A DNA stretch of 48,472 bases. It comes from Desulfobacca acetoxidans. GTDB lineage: Bacteria; Desulfobacterota; Desulfobaccia; Desulfobaccales; 0-14-0-80-60-11. The notes under the pieces are model-generated. The model did no database searches. It was not told where the DNA came from and saw only the letters and a list, made by a program, of their open reading frames with translations. A program made the translations under genes and the position numbers. Where the stretch lies: assembly GCA_020722205.1 (NCBI GenBank), contig DYLF01000007.1, positions 1 through 48,472 on the forward strand, read 5' to 3'. The stretch's first letter is position 1, and each line of letters opens with the position of its first letter. Shown piece by piece: positions 1 through 10,462 of this stretch.

Positions 1-1
1 C

Positions 2-1357
2 AGGCGTCCCAGCGTGATGAAGAACATCCTAGTCCGCCACCGGGCCGCCCAGGTCGCCCGCCAGTTCCTGAATGAGCATGGCTTCATCGAAGTGGAAACC
101 CCCATTCTCACCCGCAGCACCCCGGAGGGGGCCCGGGACTATCTTGTAGCCAGCCGATTGCAAGCCGGTCACTTCTATGCCCTGCCCCAGTCGCCCCAGC
201 TCTTCAAACAACTGCTCATGATGGCGGGGCTGGGACGTTATTACCAGTTGTGCCGCTGTTTCCGGGATGAAGACCTGCGGGCCGACCGGCAGCCGGAATT
301 CACCCAGATCGACTTGGAGATGTCCTTTGTCACCGAAGAGGATATCTTCCGGGTGGTGGAGGGCCTGATCTGCTCTTTGTTCAGCCAGGTACGGGGAATT
401 GACTTGAACAGGCCCTTCCCCCGCCTCACCTACGAGGAGTGCTTGGCTCGTTTCGGTCTTGACCGTCCGGAAATCCGCTTCGGCATGGAACTCACCGACC
501 TCACCGATCTGATACCTGCAACGGAATTTCGTCAATTCCGGGAGGTAGTGGATCAGGGGGGCATGGTCAAGGGCCTGTGCGCCTCGGGACTGAACCGTTT
601 ATCCAGAAAGGAGTTGGACGACCTCATCGACCTGGCCGGGGTCTATGGGGCTCGGGGCTTGGCTTGGGTCAAGGTTCAGCTCCAGGGCTGGCAATCGCCT
701 CTGGCCAAATATTTTCCCGAGGGAGTGCAAACAACCATTAATAACCGGTTTCAGGCCCAAGAGGGTGATCTGCTTCTCTTTGTGGCCGATGCTCCAGAGG
801 TGGCCAACACGGCCTTGGGTCAGTTGCGCCTTCATCTGGCACAGAAAGAGGGGCTGATCCCTGCCGACACCTACAGTTTGGTGTGGGTCACCGATTTTCC
901 CCTGCTGGAGTACGATCTGGAGGCTGGACGATACACGGCTATGCACCACCCCTTCACCGCACCCAAAGAAGAAGATCTTCCTCTGCTGGCCAGCCAGCCG
1001 GATAAAGTACGGGCCCGGGCCTACGATCTGGTGTTGAACGGCACCGAAATCGGCGGCGGCAGCATCCGCAACCATCGCCGCGACATCCAGGAAAAAGTTT
1101 TTCAGGTTCTGAGCATCTCGCCCCGCCAAGCCGAAGAAAAATTCGGCTTCCTGCTGGAGGCATTGGAATACGGCGCTCCCCCCCACGGGGGGGTGGCTTT
1201 CGGCTTTGATCGGCTGGTGGCTATCTTGTGCGGGGTCCGCTCCATTAGGGAGGTCATCGCCTTTCCCAAGACCCAGAAAGGGGTCTGCCCACTGACCCGG
1301 GCCCCCGCCCGGGTTGAACCGGAACAACTCCTGGAGTTGTCCCTGAGGTTGGAATAA
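2..1357 (+). CDS. aspS: Aspartyl-tRNA synthetase, 3' part (5' end cut by the window)
   Basis: This enzyme charges tRNA-Asp with aspartate in the cytoplasm. The frame is open from base 2 (first visible residues RRPSVMKN), so the ATG at 14 is internal and the gene starts before the window. The N-terminal OB-fold anticodon-binding domain of the family is missing only because of this cut. About 450 residues of class II catalytic core are visible: motif 2 around CFRDEDLRADRQPEF near residue 85, a GAD-type insertion in the middle, and motif 3 GGVAFGFDRL near the C-terminus. A run of seven C, then AC, then seven G at 1178-1193 encodes the conserved PPHGG stretch and is a perfect local inverted repeat. 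The gene ends with TAA and is followed by a short hairpin. Confidence 0.95.
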   Translation, partial: RRPSVMKNILVRHRAAQVARQFLNEHGFIEVETPILTRSTPEGARDYLVASRLQAGHFYALPQSPQLFKQLLMMAGLGRYYQLCRCFRDEDLRADRQPEFTQIDLEMSFVTEEDIFRVVEGLICSLFSQVRGIDLNRPFPRLTYEECLARFGLDRPEIRFGMELTDLTDLIPATEFRQFREVVDQGGMVKGLCASGLNRLSRKELDDLIDLAGVYGARGLAWVKVQLQGWQSPLAKYFPEGVQTTINNRFQAQEGDLLLFVADAPEVANTALGQLRLHLAQKEGLIPADTYSLVWVTDFPLLEYDLEAGRYTAMHHPFTAPKEEDLPLLASQPDKVRARAYDLVLNGTEIGGGSIRNHRRDIQEKVFQVLSISPRQAEEKFGFLLEALEYGAPPHGGVAFGFDRLVAILCGVRSIREVIAFPKTQKGVCPLTRAPARVEPEQLLELSLRLE

Positions 1358-1360
1358 TCA

Positions 1361-1382
1361 AACCAGTGAGAGGTTACTGGTT
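1361..1382 (+). terminator. Hairpin after aspS, possible weak terminator
   Basis: The 7-bp arms AACCAGT (1361-1367) and ACTGGTT (1376-1382) flank an 8-base loop just after the aspS stop. No T-rich tail follows (next bases ATAAAC), so this may be an mRNA 3'-end stabiliser or processing structure, not a true intrinsic terminator. Confidence 0.3.
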
Positions 1383-1460
1383 ATAAACAATGATCTTTAG
1401 GAGATTCCCCTTGCCCAGTTCTTTTCAAAGAAGAGACTACAGAAACAGAATACGGGAAAA

Positions 1461-3308
1461 TTGAACATATGGTGCTTTATGTCACGGTGGAATCCTGAAC
1501 GGCGGTTATTGGATCATCAGCACACCCCCTTCTGGCGGTATAAGCTGGTGGAAGTAGATCAACCCAATCTGATGCGGGAAATCTTCCCTTACTCGGAGGT
1601 GGCCTGCATCGACTTTGATTACAAATTTGTCATGCCCCAACCTCCGGAGCAGATGCTGATCACCGACACCACATTCCGGGATGGCCAGCAGGCCCGGCCA
1701 CCCTATACGGTTCAGCAGATCGTGGATATTTTTGATATGCTGCACCGGCTTTCCGGCCCCCAAGGGGTTATCCGGCAAAGTGAATTCTTCCTCTACAGCG
1801 CTAAAGACAAGGAAGCGGTTCAGCGCTGCCGGGAGCGGGGATACCAATATCCAGAGATTACCGGCTGGATCAGGGCTAAGGCCGAAGATCTTAACCTGGT
1901 GAAGGAGATGGGTCTGCCAGAGACCGGAATCCTGACCTCCGTCTCTGATTATCATATCTTCCTGAAACTGGAATGGAATCGGCGCCGGGCGTTTGAAAAT
2001 TACCTCGCCATTGTTAAGGCTGCCTTGGATCTCGGAATAGTACCCCGCTGCCACTTTGAAGATATCACTCGCGCCGATATTTATGGCTTCTGCATCCCCT
2101 TTGCCATCGAACTCATGAAACTCCGGGAGGAAAGTGGCATCGACGTCAAAATCCGTCTGTGCGACACCATGGGCTACGGCGTGCCCTATCCCGGCGCCGC
2201 CCTGCCTCGCAGTGTCCCCCGGTTGGTGCGGGCCATGATCGAAGAAGCCGGGGTGCCTGGCCACCTCCTGGAGTGGCATGGACACAATGACTTCCACAAA
2301 GTCCTCGTCAACGGCGTAACCGCCTGGCTTTACGGGTGCAGCGCCGTAAATGGCACCCTGCTGGGCTTTGGGGAGCGTACCGGCAATTCGCCCATCGAAG
2401 GGCTCATCATAGAGTACATCTCCCTCCGGGGCCAAACCAACGGCATCGACACTACGGTGATTACCGATATCGCCGAATACTTTGAAAAAGAGTTGCATTA
2501 CCACATACCTCCCAATTATCCCTTTGTAGGGCAAAACTTCAACGCCACCAGCGCCGGCATCCATGCCGATGGGCTCTTGAAAAATGAAGAAATTTACAAC
2601 CCCTTTGACACCAGCCGCATCTTGAAGCGGCCGCCCACCATCTCCATTACCGACAAATCCGGCAAATCCGGCATCGTCCATTGGCTCAATACTCGCCTCA
2701 ACCTTACCGGCGGCAAAATGGTGGACAAAGATCATCCCGGGGTGGGAAAAATCAACAAGAGAATTAAGGAGATGTACGATGCCGGACGCTGCACCGCTAT
2801 CTCCCACGAAGAAATGGAGAGTCTGGCGCGTAAATATCTCCCGGAACTCTTCGTTTCTGAGTTCGACCGCCTGAAAGAGAAGGCCCACAAGCTGGCGGCC
2901 CACTTGGCCGAAGACCTGGCCGCCCGGGAGGAAATCCGCTCCATGGAGCCAGCCTCGCAAGAACCGGTCTTACAGCGGGTGTTGGACCTCAATCCTTTCA
3001 TCCAATTCATGTATGTGGTCAACTTGGAAGGCCGGAAAATCACTCGCAATATCACCCATGTGGTAGACCGTGCCAAATATGAAACCATGAACCCGAACGA
3101 AGACCTCTCTAATCGTCAGTGGTTTATCGAACCCGTCAAGACCGGCAAGGTGTACGTGTCCGACTTTTACACTTCCCGCTTCACCGGCGCCTTGTGCATT
3201 ACCGTGAGTGTGCCGGTGCGGGACGAGGCTGATGATATTCAGGGAGTCTTGGGCATGGACATCCGCTTCGAGGCTTTGGCCAAAATGGAGGCAGACGGAG
3301 AAATTTAA
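1461..3308 (+). CDS. Re-citrate synthase-like DRE-TIM enzyme fused to a C-terminal Cache-type sensor domain
   Basis: The first ~450 residues are a DRE-TIM metallolyase barrel of the isopropylmalate/homocitrate/Re-citrate synthase family. It has the catalytic motif DTTFRDGQQ at residues 69-77 and the metal-binding WHGHND near residue 272. The motif wording (IRQSEFFLYS, TGILTSVSDYHIF, LCDTMGYGVPYPG) resembles the Re-face citrate synthases of anaerobes more than leucine-pathway LeuA. After a charged helical linker (about 455-500), residues ~510-610 look like an extracytoplasmic-type Cache/PDC sensor domain (NRQWF, YVSDFY, CITVSVPV, GVLGMDI), yet no signal peptide or membrane segment is present. 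At 615 residues it is much longer than a LeuA-type catalytic unit. The start is TTG 1461 or, six codons later, ATG 1479; neither has a strong ribosome site. It lies 78 bases before the methylmalonyl-CoA mutase gene on the same strand. The barrel family is certain; citrate synthesis is inferred. Confidence 0.8.
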   Translation: MNIWCFMSRWNPERRLLDHQHTPFWRYKLVEVDQPNLMREIFPYSEVACIDFDYKFVMPQPPEQMLITDTTFRDGQQARPPYTVQQIVDIFDMLHRLSGPQGVIRQSEFFLYSAKDKEAVQRCRERGYQYPEITGWIRAKAEDLNLVKEMGLPETGILTSVSDYHIFLKLEWNRRRAFENYLAIVKAALDLGIVPRCHFEDITRADIYGFCIPFAIELMKLREESGIDVKIRLCDTMGYGVPYPGAALPRSVPRLVRAMIEEAGVPGHLLEWHGHNDFHKVLVNGVTAWLYGCSAVNGTLLGFGERTGNSPIEGLIIEYISLRGQTNGIDTTVITDIAEYFEKELHYHIPPNYPFVGQNFNATSAGIHADGLLKNEEIYNPFDTSRILKRPPTISITDKSGKSGIVHWLNTRLNLTGGKMVDKDHPGVGKINKRIKEMYDAGRCTAISHEEMESLARKYLPELFVSEFDRLKEKAHKLAAHLAEDLAAREEIRSMEPASQEPVLQRVLDLNPFIQFMYVVNLEGRKITRNITHVVDRAKYETMNPNEDLSNRQWFIEPVKTGKVYVSDFYTSRFTGALCITVSVPVRDEADDIQGVLGMDIRFEALAKMEADGEI

Positions 3309-3386
3309 CTGACCTGCATTGGCAGGTCCTGGAGGGATTGGCAGTCCTCTCCTTGGTAACTCACATCTCACAAGTGAGGCAAACTT

Positions 3387-5057
3387 ATGGACGATTGGGA
3401 AAAATTAAAAGAGTTAAAGGTCAAATATGACGCTCAGGTAGAAAAAGTGCTGAAAAAATTCCCGGAGCGCCGACCTGAGTTTGTCAACACCTCCGGCATC
3501 CCCATCCACCGGGTGTACACGCCTCTTCAAATGCAGGACTTTGACTACGCCGAAAAGCTGGGTATGCCAGGGCAGTATCCCTTCACCCGAGCGGTGCAGC
3601 CGACAGCCTACCGCGGCCGCTTCTGGACCATGCGCCAATATGCCGGCTTCGGCACCGCGGAGGAAACCAACAAGCGTTATCACTTCCTTTTGAAGTCCGG
3701 ACAGACCGGGCTATCGGTAGCCTTTGATCTGCCCACCCAGATCGGCTACGATTCCGACCACGAACTGGCCCGCGGGGAAGTGGGTAAAGTGGGCGTAGCC
3801 ATTGACTCCCTTTGGGATATGGAACGTCTCTTCGCCGGCATCCCGTTGGACCAGGTAAGCACCTCCATGACCATCAACTCCCCCTGCGCCGTTATTTTGG
3901 CCATGTACCTGGCAGTCGCCGAAAAGCAAGGCGTTCCCTTCAGCCAACTCCGGGGTACGGTGCAGAATGACATCCTAAAAGAATATCCGGCCCGAGGAAC
4001 TTACATCTTCGGACCCCGGCGATCCATGCGCCTCATTACCGACATCTTCGCCTACTGCACCAAAGAGGTGCCTCAGTGGAACACCATCAGCATCAGCGGC
4101 TACCACATCCGGGAGGCCGGCTCCACCGCAGTGCAGGAGGTGGCCTTCACCTTGGCCAATGGCATCGCTTACGTGGAGGCAGCCATCCAGGCGGGCCTGA
4201 AAGTGGACGAGTTCGCTCCCCGATTATCCTTCTTTTTTAATTCTCATAACGACTTTTTGGAGGAGGTGGCCAAATTTCGAGCCGCCCGCCGGCTGTGGGC
4301 CAAGATCATGAAAGAGCGCTTCGGGGCCCAGGACCCCCGCTCTCAGATGCTGCGCTTCCACACCCAAACGGCCGGCTGCACCCTGACCGCCCAGCAGCCC
4401 CTGAACAACATCATGCGGGTAGCCTTTCAGGCCATGGCCGCGGTTCTCGGCGGCACCCAGTCCCTGCATACCAACTCCTTCGACGAAGCCTTGGCTCTGC
4501 CCTCAGAGCAGGCCGTGCAAGTGGCTCTGCGCACCCAACAGGTCATTGCCTATGAAACCGCCGTCTGTGACACAGTTGACCCCTTGGCCGGCTCCTACTA
4601 TATCGAATACCTGACAGACCAGATAGAGGCCAGAGCCCAAGATTACATCGACCAGATCGACCGCCTGGGCGGTGCAGTGGCAGCCATCGAAAAAGGCTTC
4701 ATCCAAAAGGAAATCCAGGACAGCGCCTACCGCTACCAGAGGGAAATCGAAAAAGGCGACCGGATCATCGTGGGACTGAACAAATTCCAGGTGAAGGAGG
4801 AGGCCAAGCCCGCAGACTTGTTGAAAGTGGACCCGGCGGTGGGCGACCGGCAAGTGGCCAGACTAAAGGAACTCAAGGCTACCCGCGATAACTCTGCGGT
4901 GCAAACCGCCCTGGCGGAACTGAAAAGCGCTGCCGAAGGCGATCTCAACCTGATGCCGCCCATCCTCAAAGCGGTCAAATCCTTGGCCACTCTGGGGGAA
5001 ATCTGCGACACCCTGCGTGCCGTCTGGGGTGAATACGAAGCCACGGCATTTGTCTAA
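3387..5057 (+). CDS. Methylmalonyl-CoA mutase, large catalytic subunit
   Basis: This subunit interconverts (R)-methylmalonyl-CoA and succinyl-CoA with adenosylcobalamin, in propionate or succinate metabolism. At 556 residues it has the substrate-binding TIM barrel only; the B12-binding domain is a separate gene downstream, as in archaea and many anaerobes. Family signatures include [15 protein letters not shown] near residue 32, [18 protein letters not shown] near 87, [16 protein letters not shown] near 110, [11 protein letters not shown] near 233 and [15 protein letters not shown] near 328. The [16 protein letters not shown] segment near 360 is typical of the mutase. The start at 3387 fits the usual N-terminus. 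Late cobalamin genes at the other end of the window (47-48 kb) supply part of the cofactor pathway. Confidence 0.95.
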   Translation: MDDWEKLKELKVKYDAQVEKVLKKFPERRPEFVNTSGIPIHRVYTPLQMQDFDYAEKLGMPGQYPFTRAVQPTAYRGRFWTMRQYAGFGTAEETNKRYHFLLKSGQTGLSVAFDLPTQIGYDSDHELARGEVGKVGVAIDSLWDMERLFAGIPLDQVSTSMTINSPCAVILAMYLAVAEKQGVPFSQLRGTVQNDILKEYPARGTYIFGPRRSMRLITDIFAYCTKEVPQWNTISISGYHIREAGSTAVQEVAFTLANGIAYVEAAIQAGLKVDEFAPRLSFFFNSHNDFLEEVAKFRAARRLWAKIMKERFGAQDPRSQMLRFHTQTAGCTLTAQQPLNNIMRVAFQAMAAVLGGTQSLHTNSFDEALALPSEQAVQVALRTQQVIAYETAVCDTVDPLAGSYYIEYLTDQIEARAQDYIDQIDRLGGAVAAIEKGFIQKEIQDSAYRYQREIEKGDRIIVGLNKFQVKEEAKPADLLKVDPAVGDRQVARLKELKATRDNSAVQTALAELKSAAEGDLNLMPPILKAVKSLATLGEICDTLRAVWGEYEATAFV

Positions 5058-5119
5058 AGCCGTGAGCCGAAAATCTCATTGCTCAGTCAGCGGCTCCCGG
5101 CTGATAATAAGAGAGGCAG

Positions 5120-5136
5120 GGTGCGCCCGGCGCACC
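5120..5136 (+). other. GC-rich hairpin between the two mutase genes
   Basis: A perfect 7-bp stem, GGTGCGC and GCGCACC, closes on a CCG triloop in the 135-base spacer between the mutase subunits. No T-tract follows, so transcription probably continues. The structure could tune the relative expression of the two subunits. Confidence 0.4.
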
Positions 5137-5192
5137 ATTTCTGCCATGCAAGGAAAAGCTGAATCCTTGGTTTAGCAGTGAGGAGAGGTAAA

Positions 5193-5597
5193 ATGACCGA
5201 AGCCAAAAAAATTCGCGTGCTGGCCGCCAAACCGGGACTGGACGGTCATGACCGGGGTATCAAGGTGATTTGCGCCGCCCTCCGGGACGCCGGCATGGAA
5301 GTGGTCTATACCGGCTTGCGGCAGACCCCCGAGCAGATCGTGGCGGCTGCCGTGCAGGAGGACGTGGACGTCATCGCTATGAGTTGTCTGTCCGGGGCTC
5401 ACAGCTACCTTTTCCCCCGGGTCATGGAAATTCTCAAGGACAAGCAAATCGCCGATATCCTGGTGCTGGGCGGCGGCATCATACCCGATGAGGATCTCCC
5501 GGCCCTGAAGGCCAACGGCATCGCCGAAATTTTCCGACCCGGCACCGATACCAACGATATCGTCAAATTCATTCAAGACCACGTGCGAAGAAACTGA
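5193..5597 (+). CDS. Methylmalonyl-CoA mutase, cobalamin-binding small subunit
   Basis: A 134-residue Rossmann-like B12-binding domain. The base-off/His-on cobalamin motif is DGHDRG at residues 17-22, with His19 as the lower axial ligand. It is followed by the usual [17 protein letters not shown] and [10 protein letters not shown] segments. ATG 5193 is chosen over an in-frame GTG at 5178 because GGAGAGG (5182-5188) sits at the right spacing before the ATG and would fall inside the coding sequence otherwise. It must pair with the large subunit encoded at 3387-5057 to form an active mutase. The 135-base gap between the genes contains a GC-rich hairpin. Confidence 0.95.
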   Translation: MTEAKKIRVLAAKPGLDGHDRGIKVICAALRDAGMEVVYTGLRQTPEQIVAAAVQEDVDVIAMSCLSGAHSYLFPRVMEILKDKQIADILVLGGGIIPDEDLPALKANGIAEIFRPGTDTNDIVKFIQDHVRRN

Positions 5598-5608
5598 CAC
5601 TCATGAAA

Positions 5609-5677
5609 GGCAAGAGGCTCGGGACAATTGGCAAAATCGGCAAATTCCTTTGTAACCCACGCCCCTCCCCTCTTGCC
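5609..5677 (+). terminator. Possible terminator/attenuator after the mutase operon
   Basis: The 9-bp complementary arms GGCAAGAGG (5609-5617) and CCTCTTGCC (5669-5677) enclose about 50 bases and are followed by the T-rich GCTTATTATTT. The long loop is atypical for an intrinsic terminator, but the position between the mutase genes and the trehalose operon is sensible. No gene was found in this 147-base spacer. Confidence 0.35.
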
Positions 5678-5744
5678 GCTTATTATTTGCACATCGCCAC
5701 TAACCAAAAGCCTATAGCCTACAGCCTATACAGAAGGGTTCTAT

Positions 5745-6197
5745 ATGGAGGCCAGTATCCTGAGCCTCCTGGTCGACTTGGTGGTGCTCTGCCACTTGAC
5801 CTTTGTGGTGTTTGTCGTTCTGGGCGGCCTTCTTCTGCTGCGTTGGCCCCGCTTGGCTTGGCTGCACTTGCCGGCGGCGGGCTGGGGAGCCTGGGTGGAA
5901 ATCTCTGGTAGTGTCTGCCCCCTCACCCTTCTGGAAATCTGGCTGCGCCAGCTGACCGGCGCCAGCACCTACCAGAGCGACTTTACACATCGCTATCTCC
6001 TCCCCCTCCTCTATCCCGTCGGCCTCACCCGGCAACATCAAATCATCCTGGGACTGTTGGCGCTGGCCCTGAATCTGGGGATCTACACCTACCTGGGGCG
6101 CCGTCTTATAAAAAGGCTCCTTTTTCAACGCCTAGCGCCTCGTGTCCCCATATGTGGCCAACGCCTACCTGCCCACCCTGGCAAACGACTGGTTTAA
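5745..6197 (+). CDS. DUF2784-family small membrane protein
   Basis: A 150-residue inner-membrane protein. Hydrophobic segments lie at about residues 5-30, 35-55 and 98-118. The conserved family pattern is visible: an N-terminal LVDLVVLCHLTFV, then LRWPRLAWLHLPAA, the polar GAWVEISGSVCPLT, and HRYLLPLLYPVGLT. The function of DUF2784 proteins is not established. Here the gene lies immediately upstream of otsB (6-base gap) at the head of the trehalose operon, so it may be co-transcribed without taking part in trehalose synthesis. The C-terminal ~25 residues are basic and likely cytoplasmic. Confidence 0.75.
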   Translation: MEASILSLLVDLVVLCHLTFVVFVVLGGLLLLRWPRLAWLHLPAAGWGAWVEISGSVCPLTLLEIWLRQLTGASTYQSDFTHRYLLPLLYPVGLTRQHQIILGLLALALNLGIYTYLGRRLIKRLLFQRLAPRVPICGQRLPAHPGKRLV

Positions 6198-6203
6198 TGC
6201 TCC

Positions 6204-6995
6204 ATGACCGACATTTTCGCCTCCCTCAGATCTGCCATTCAGACCGCCCGGCGGGGACGGCCGCTGCTCCTTTTATTGGACTATGACGGCACCCTGGTGG
6301 AGATCGCTCCCCGCCCCGAGTTGGCCATACCTTCTCCGGAACTGCTGGCACTGTTGGCCCGCCTGGCGGCTCAGCCTTATCTCAAAGTGATGGTTGTCTC
6401 CGGGCGCCCCCTGGAGGACCTACAACAACTCCTCCCGCTTCCGGGCCTGGATTTCCTGGCCTCCCACGGCGGTGAAGCCTTCATTTCCGGACGGCTTCAC
6501 CCCTTGCCAGTAGCTGCCGCCTACCAGCAGGAACTTACCCGTTGGCGCCAACAGCTGCAGGAAAATCTGCTCCCCTTTCAGGGATGGTGGTTGGAAGACA
6601 AGCCTCTGGGGTTCGCCCTGCATTATCGACAGCTCCCCCCTGAGCAGAAATATGAATTCCTCAACGTACTGGCCAAATGGCAGGAACAGCCTCGACAGGC
6701 GGCAGGCCTTCAGCTACTGCCCGGGAAGAAGGTACTGGAAATACTGCCCCGGGGGGTCAGCAAAGGGGCGGCCATCCAGGAAATATTGCTCTTGCCTGGT
6801 TTTATTGAGTTATTTCCGATATACTTAGGTGATGATTTTACTGACGAAAGCGCCTTCCAGATCCTGGCCCATCGGGGGCTGACCATCAAAGTCGGCCCCC
6901 CCACTGACCAGACGGCGGCTTCCTACTTTCTTCCTGATCCCAATGCAGTCAGACATTTTTTGACCGGGCTGACCTTCCCCCTGGAGGAACTCTAA
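6204..6995 (+). CDS. otsB: Trehalose-6-phosphate phosphatase
   Basis: This enzyme dephosphorylates trehalose-6-phosphate to trehalose. It is a HAD-superfamily enzyme of 263 residues with the nucleophile motif DYDGT (Asp26 and Asp28), motif II MVVSGRPLEDL near residue 63, SHGGE near 87, the Lys-bearing KKVLEILPRGVSKG near 174, and the Mg-binding GDDFTDESAF near 208. It ends with TAA overlapping the next ATG by one base (TAATG), so translation of the DUF5752 gene is probably coupled. The partner synthase OtsA is three genes downstream. Confidence 0.93.
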   Translation: MTDIFASLRSAIQTARRGRPLLLLLDYDGTLVEIAPRPELAIPSPELLALLARLAAQPYLKVMVVSGRPLEDLQQLLPLPGLDFLASHGGEAFISGRLHPLPVAAAYQQELTRWRQQLQENLLPFQGWWLEDKPLGFALHYRQLPPEQKYEFLNVLAKWQEQPRQAAGLQLLPGKKVLEILPRGVSKGAAIQEILLLPGFIELFPIYLGDDFTDESAFQILAHRGLTIKVGPPTDQTAASYFLPDPNAVRHFLTGLTFPLEEL

Positions 6996-7687
6996 TGACT
7001 GAGATCCTGAACCAGATGGCAGCAAACCCCTTCTGGTTCCACGAGTGCTTCCTAATGTCCATGCCCTTGGGCAAGAAGGTGGTGAACCTGCGGGAACTGC
7101 TGGATAACCTGCGGGAGGTGGACGAATCCGTGCTATTCTATCACCTCATTCAATCCCGCTTGCTTCTGGACCAGCCAGCCGCGGAATACCCCAACGACTT
7201 TGCCCTCTGGGCCGCCCACGCCCTGCAGGACACCAGACTGGCCGAAAAGCTTAGCTCCTTTGATCCCTTTGAATATCAGACCCTCGGAGAAGTGCGCCAG
7301 GCGGTGGTGGACATCTTGGAGGAATACCTCTGGGACCTGCCTTTCGTGCCCTGGGCCCGCCCAGGCTTTGAGTTTCACTTCTGCCAAGCTTCGGTGGTGG
7401 TGATGCATTCTTTGATTTCCGCCCACAACTTGAAAGAATTCTGCAGCGCCCTCACCCGGGTAGGACTTGACTCCATCTATTACCATTTCTTTGAAGCACG
7501 CTGGCGCCTGGGCGAGTTGAAAAGCGACGATTTCTCTTTCTGGATCGAAACCAACTTCGACTTGCCGACATTGGTCGAAGATATCCGCAGCATCGACGTT
7601 TATTTTTACACCCTGAAAGAAGTGCGCGCTTCCCTTGTCGGCTTGATCCATCAGCACCTGGGAGAACTCTGTGATCACCCTGAATGA
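6995..7687 (+). CDS. DUF5752-family protein of the trehalose operon
   Basis: A soluble 230-residue protein, mostly helical, rich in aromatic and acidic residues (FWFHECFLMSMPLGKKV near the N-terminus, PFVPWARPGFEFHF near 113). It resembles DUF5752 proteins, which I recall as commonly located beside trehalose or sucrose-type glycosyltransferases. No catalytic motif is evident. It starts on the overlapping TAATG of otsB and overlaps the treT-like gene by 17 bases, so it is translationally embedded in the operon. A structural or regulatory partner of the adjacent glycosyltransferase is plausible but unproven. Confidence 0.7.
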   Translation: MTEILNQMAANPFWFHECFLMSMPLGKKVVNLRELLDNLREVDESVLFYHLIQSRLLLDQPAAEYPNDFALWAAHALQDTRLAEKLSSFDPFEYQTLGEVRQAVVDILEEYLWDLPFVPWARPGFEFHFCQASVVVMHSLISAHNLKEFCSALTRVGLDSIYYHFFEARWRLGELKSDDFSFWIETNFDLPTLVEDIRSIDVYFYTLKEVRASLVGLIHQHLGELCDHPE

Positions 7688-8894
7688 TTACACCCCCATC
7701 GTCGGGGAAGAAGTAGTGAGCCAGCTCTATCGTCTGGCCGAACGCCTTAAAGGCCGCCGCTTTGTCCATATCAACTCCACCGCCGTCGGCGGCGGCGTAG
7801 CGGAAATGCTTGCCCGAGCCATACCGCTCTTGAACCAGCTCGGCCTGGAGACCACCTGGGAGGTCATCATGGGTGACCCTTTTTTCTTCGAGGTTACCAA
7901 GGCCTTCCACAACGGCCTGCAAGGCTTCAGGGTGCAGCTGACCCCCAGCATGCTGGAGCATTACCGCCAAGTTAACCTGGAAAACGCCAAGCGATTTGCC
8001 TGGGAAGCGGATGTGGTGATGGTGCATGACCCCCAACCGGCTAGCTTGATTGAAGTATTGCGCCCCCAAGCCCGGCGCTGGGTCTGGCGCTGCCACGTAG
8101 ATGTCTCCCGCCCCCACCTGCCGGTGTGGCGTTTCCTGCGGAAAATCGTCAGACAATACGACGCCTCCGTCTTTTCCATGCCCCAGTTCGCCCAGAACCT
8201 CCCTCACCCCCAATACCTCATCCACCCCTCAATCGATCCTCTGAGCGAAAAAAACCGGGAGCTGACCGAGAAGGAAATCCAAACAGTCCTTTACCGCCTG
8301 GGGATTGAGAAAGACAAACCCCTGATCCTGCAAATATCTCGCTTTGACTCCTTCAAAAACCCTGTGGGAGTGATCCAGGCCTTTCGCCTGGTGCGCCGTC
8401 ATACTCCTTGCAAACTGGTGCTGGCCGGCGGTGAAGCCACCGACGATCCCGAAGGCCCTGCCATTCTGGCCCAGGTCCAGGAAGCGGCCCACGGCGACCC
8501 CGATATCCAGGTGCTGCTCCTCCCCCCGGATGCACACCACGAGGTTAACGCCCTGCAACGGGCCGCCGACCTCATCGTCCAAAAATCCACCCGTGAAGGC
8601 TTCGGCCTCACCGTCACCGAGGCCATGTGGAAGGGCAAACCGGTCATCGGCGGCGCCGTGGGCGGCATCGTCCTGCAACTCAGAGATTACCATACCGGCT
8701 TTCTGGTGCAGTCCCCTGAGGGCTGCGCCTTCCGCATCCGCTACTTGTTGCACCGCCCGCAACTGGCCCACCGCATGGGTCAGATGGCCCGGGAGTTTGT
8801 CCGCCTGCACTTTCTCATCACCCGCCATCTCCGGGACTATCTCACCCTGTTGATCTTACAGGCCAACCCCGATCGCCGTTTGGTCGAGTTCTAG
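7671..8894 (+). CDS. treT: GT4 glycosyltransferase, TreT-like trehalose synthase
   Basis: TreT makes trehalose in one step from an NDP-glucose and glucose. The 407-residue sequence has a GT-B fold. N-terminal domain: INSTAVGGGVAEML near residue 34, the HDPQPASL loop near 116, and WRCHVDVS near 139. C-terminal domain: LQISRFDSFKNP near 220 and the nucleotide-sugar motif STREGFGLTVTEAMWKGKP near 304. The combination matches TreT rather than generic GT4 enzymes. The start is GTG 7671, preceded by GGAGAA. It overlaps the DUF5752 gene by 17 bases and ends in TAG, 22 bases before otsA. Substrate assignment is by family resemblance and context. Confidence 0.8.
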   Translation: MITLNDYTPIVGEEVVSQLYRLAERLKGRRFVHINSTAVGGGVAEMLARAIPLLNQLGLETTWEVIMGDPFFFEVTKAFHNGLQGFRVQLTPSMLEHYRQVNLENAKRFAWEADVVMVHDPQPASLIEVLRPQARRWVWRCHVDVSRPHLPVWRFLRKIVRQYDASVFSMPQFAQNLPHPQYLIHPSIDPLSEKNRELTEKEIQTVLYRLGIEKDKPLILQISRFDSFKNPVGVIQAFRLVRRHTPCKLVLAGGEATDDPEGPAILAQVQEAAHGDPDIQVLLLPPDAHHEVNALQRAADLIVQKSTREGFGLTVTEAMWKGKPVIGGAVGGIVLQLRDYHTGFLVQSPEGCAFRIRYLLHRPQLAHRMGQMAREFVRLHFLITRHLRDYLTLLILQANPDRRLVEF

Positions 8895-8916
8895 CCAGTT
8901 CGAAAAGGAAGTCACC

Positions 8917-10398
<1,482 letters not shown>

Positions 10399-10462
10399 TT
10401 ACCGAAACATTGGTGCAGTTGTTGGCAGGGGGAAAATTTCTAACCGGCGGGGAAAAGAAAAA

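Noticed and set aside
1506-2960. 484-codon open frame on the minus strand under the citrate-synthase-like gene
   Set aside because: It is antisense to a gene with clear DRE-TIM motifs, has no family resemblance and is a by-product of GC-rich codon usage.
5603-5911. 102-codon plus-strand frame between the mutase and DUF2784 genes
   Set aside because: Its second half is an out-of-frame copy of the DUF2784 gene and its first half runs through the inverted repeat at 5609-5677; no recognisable protein.
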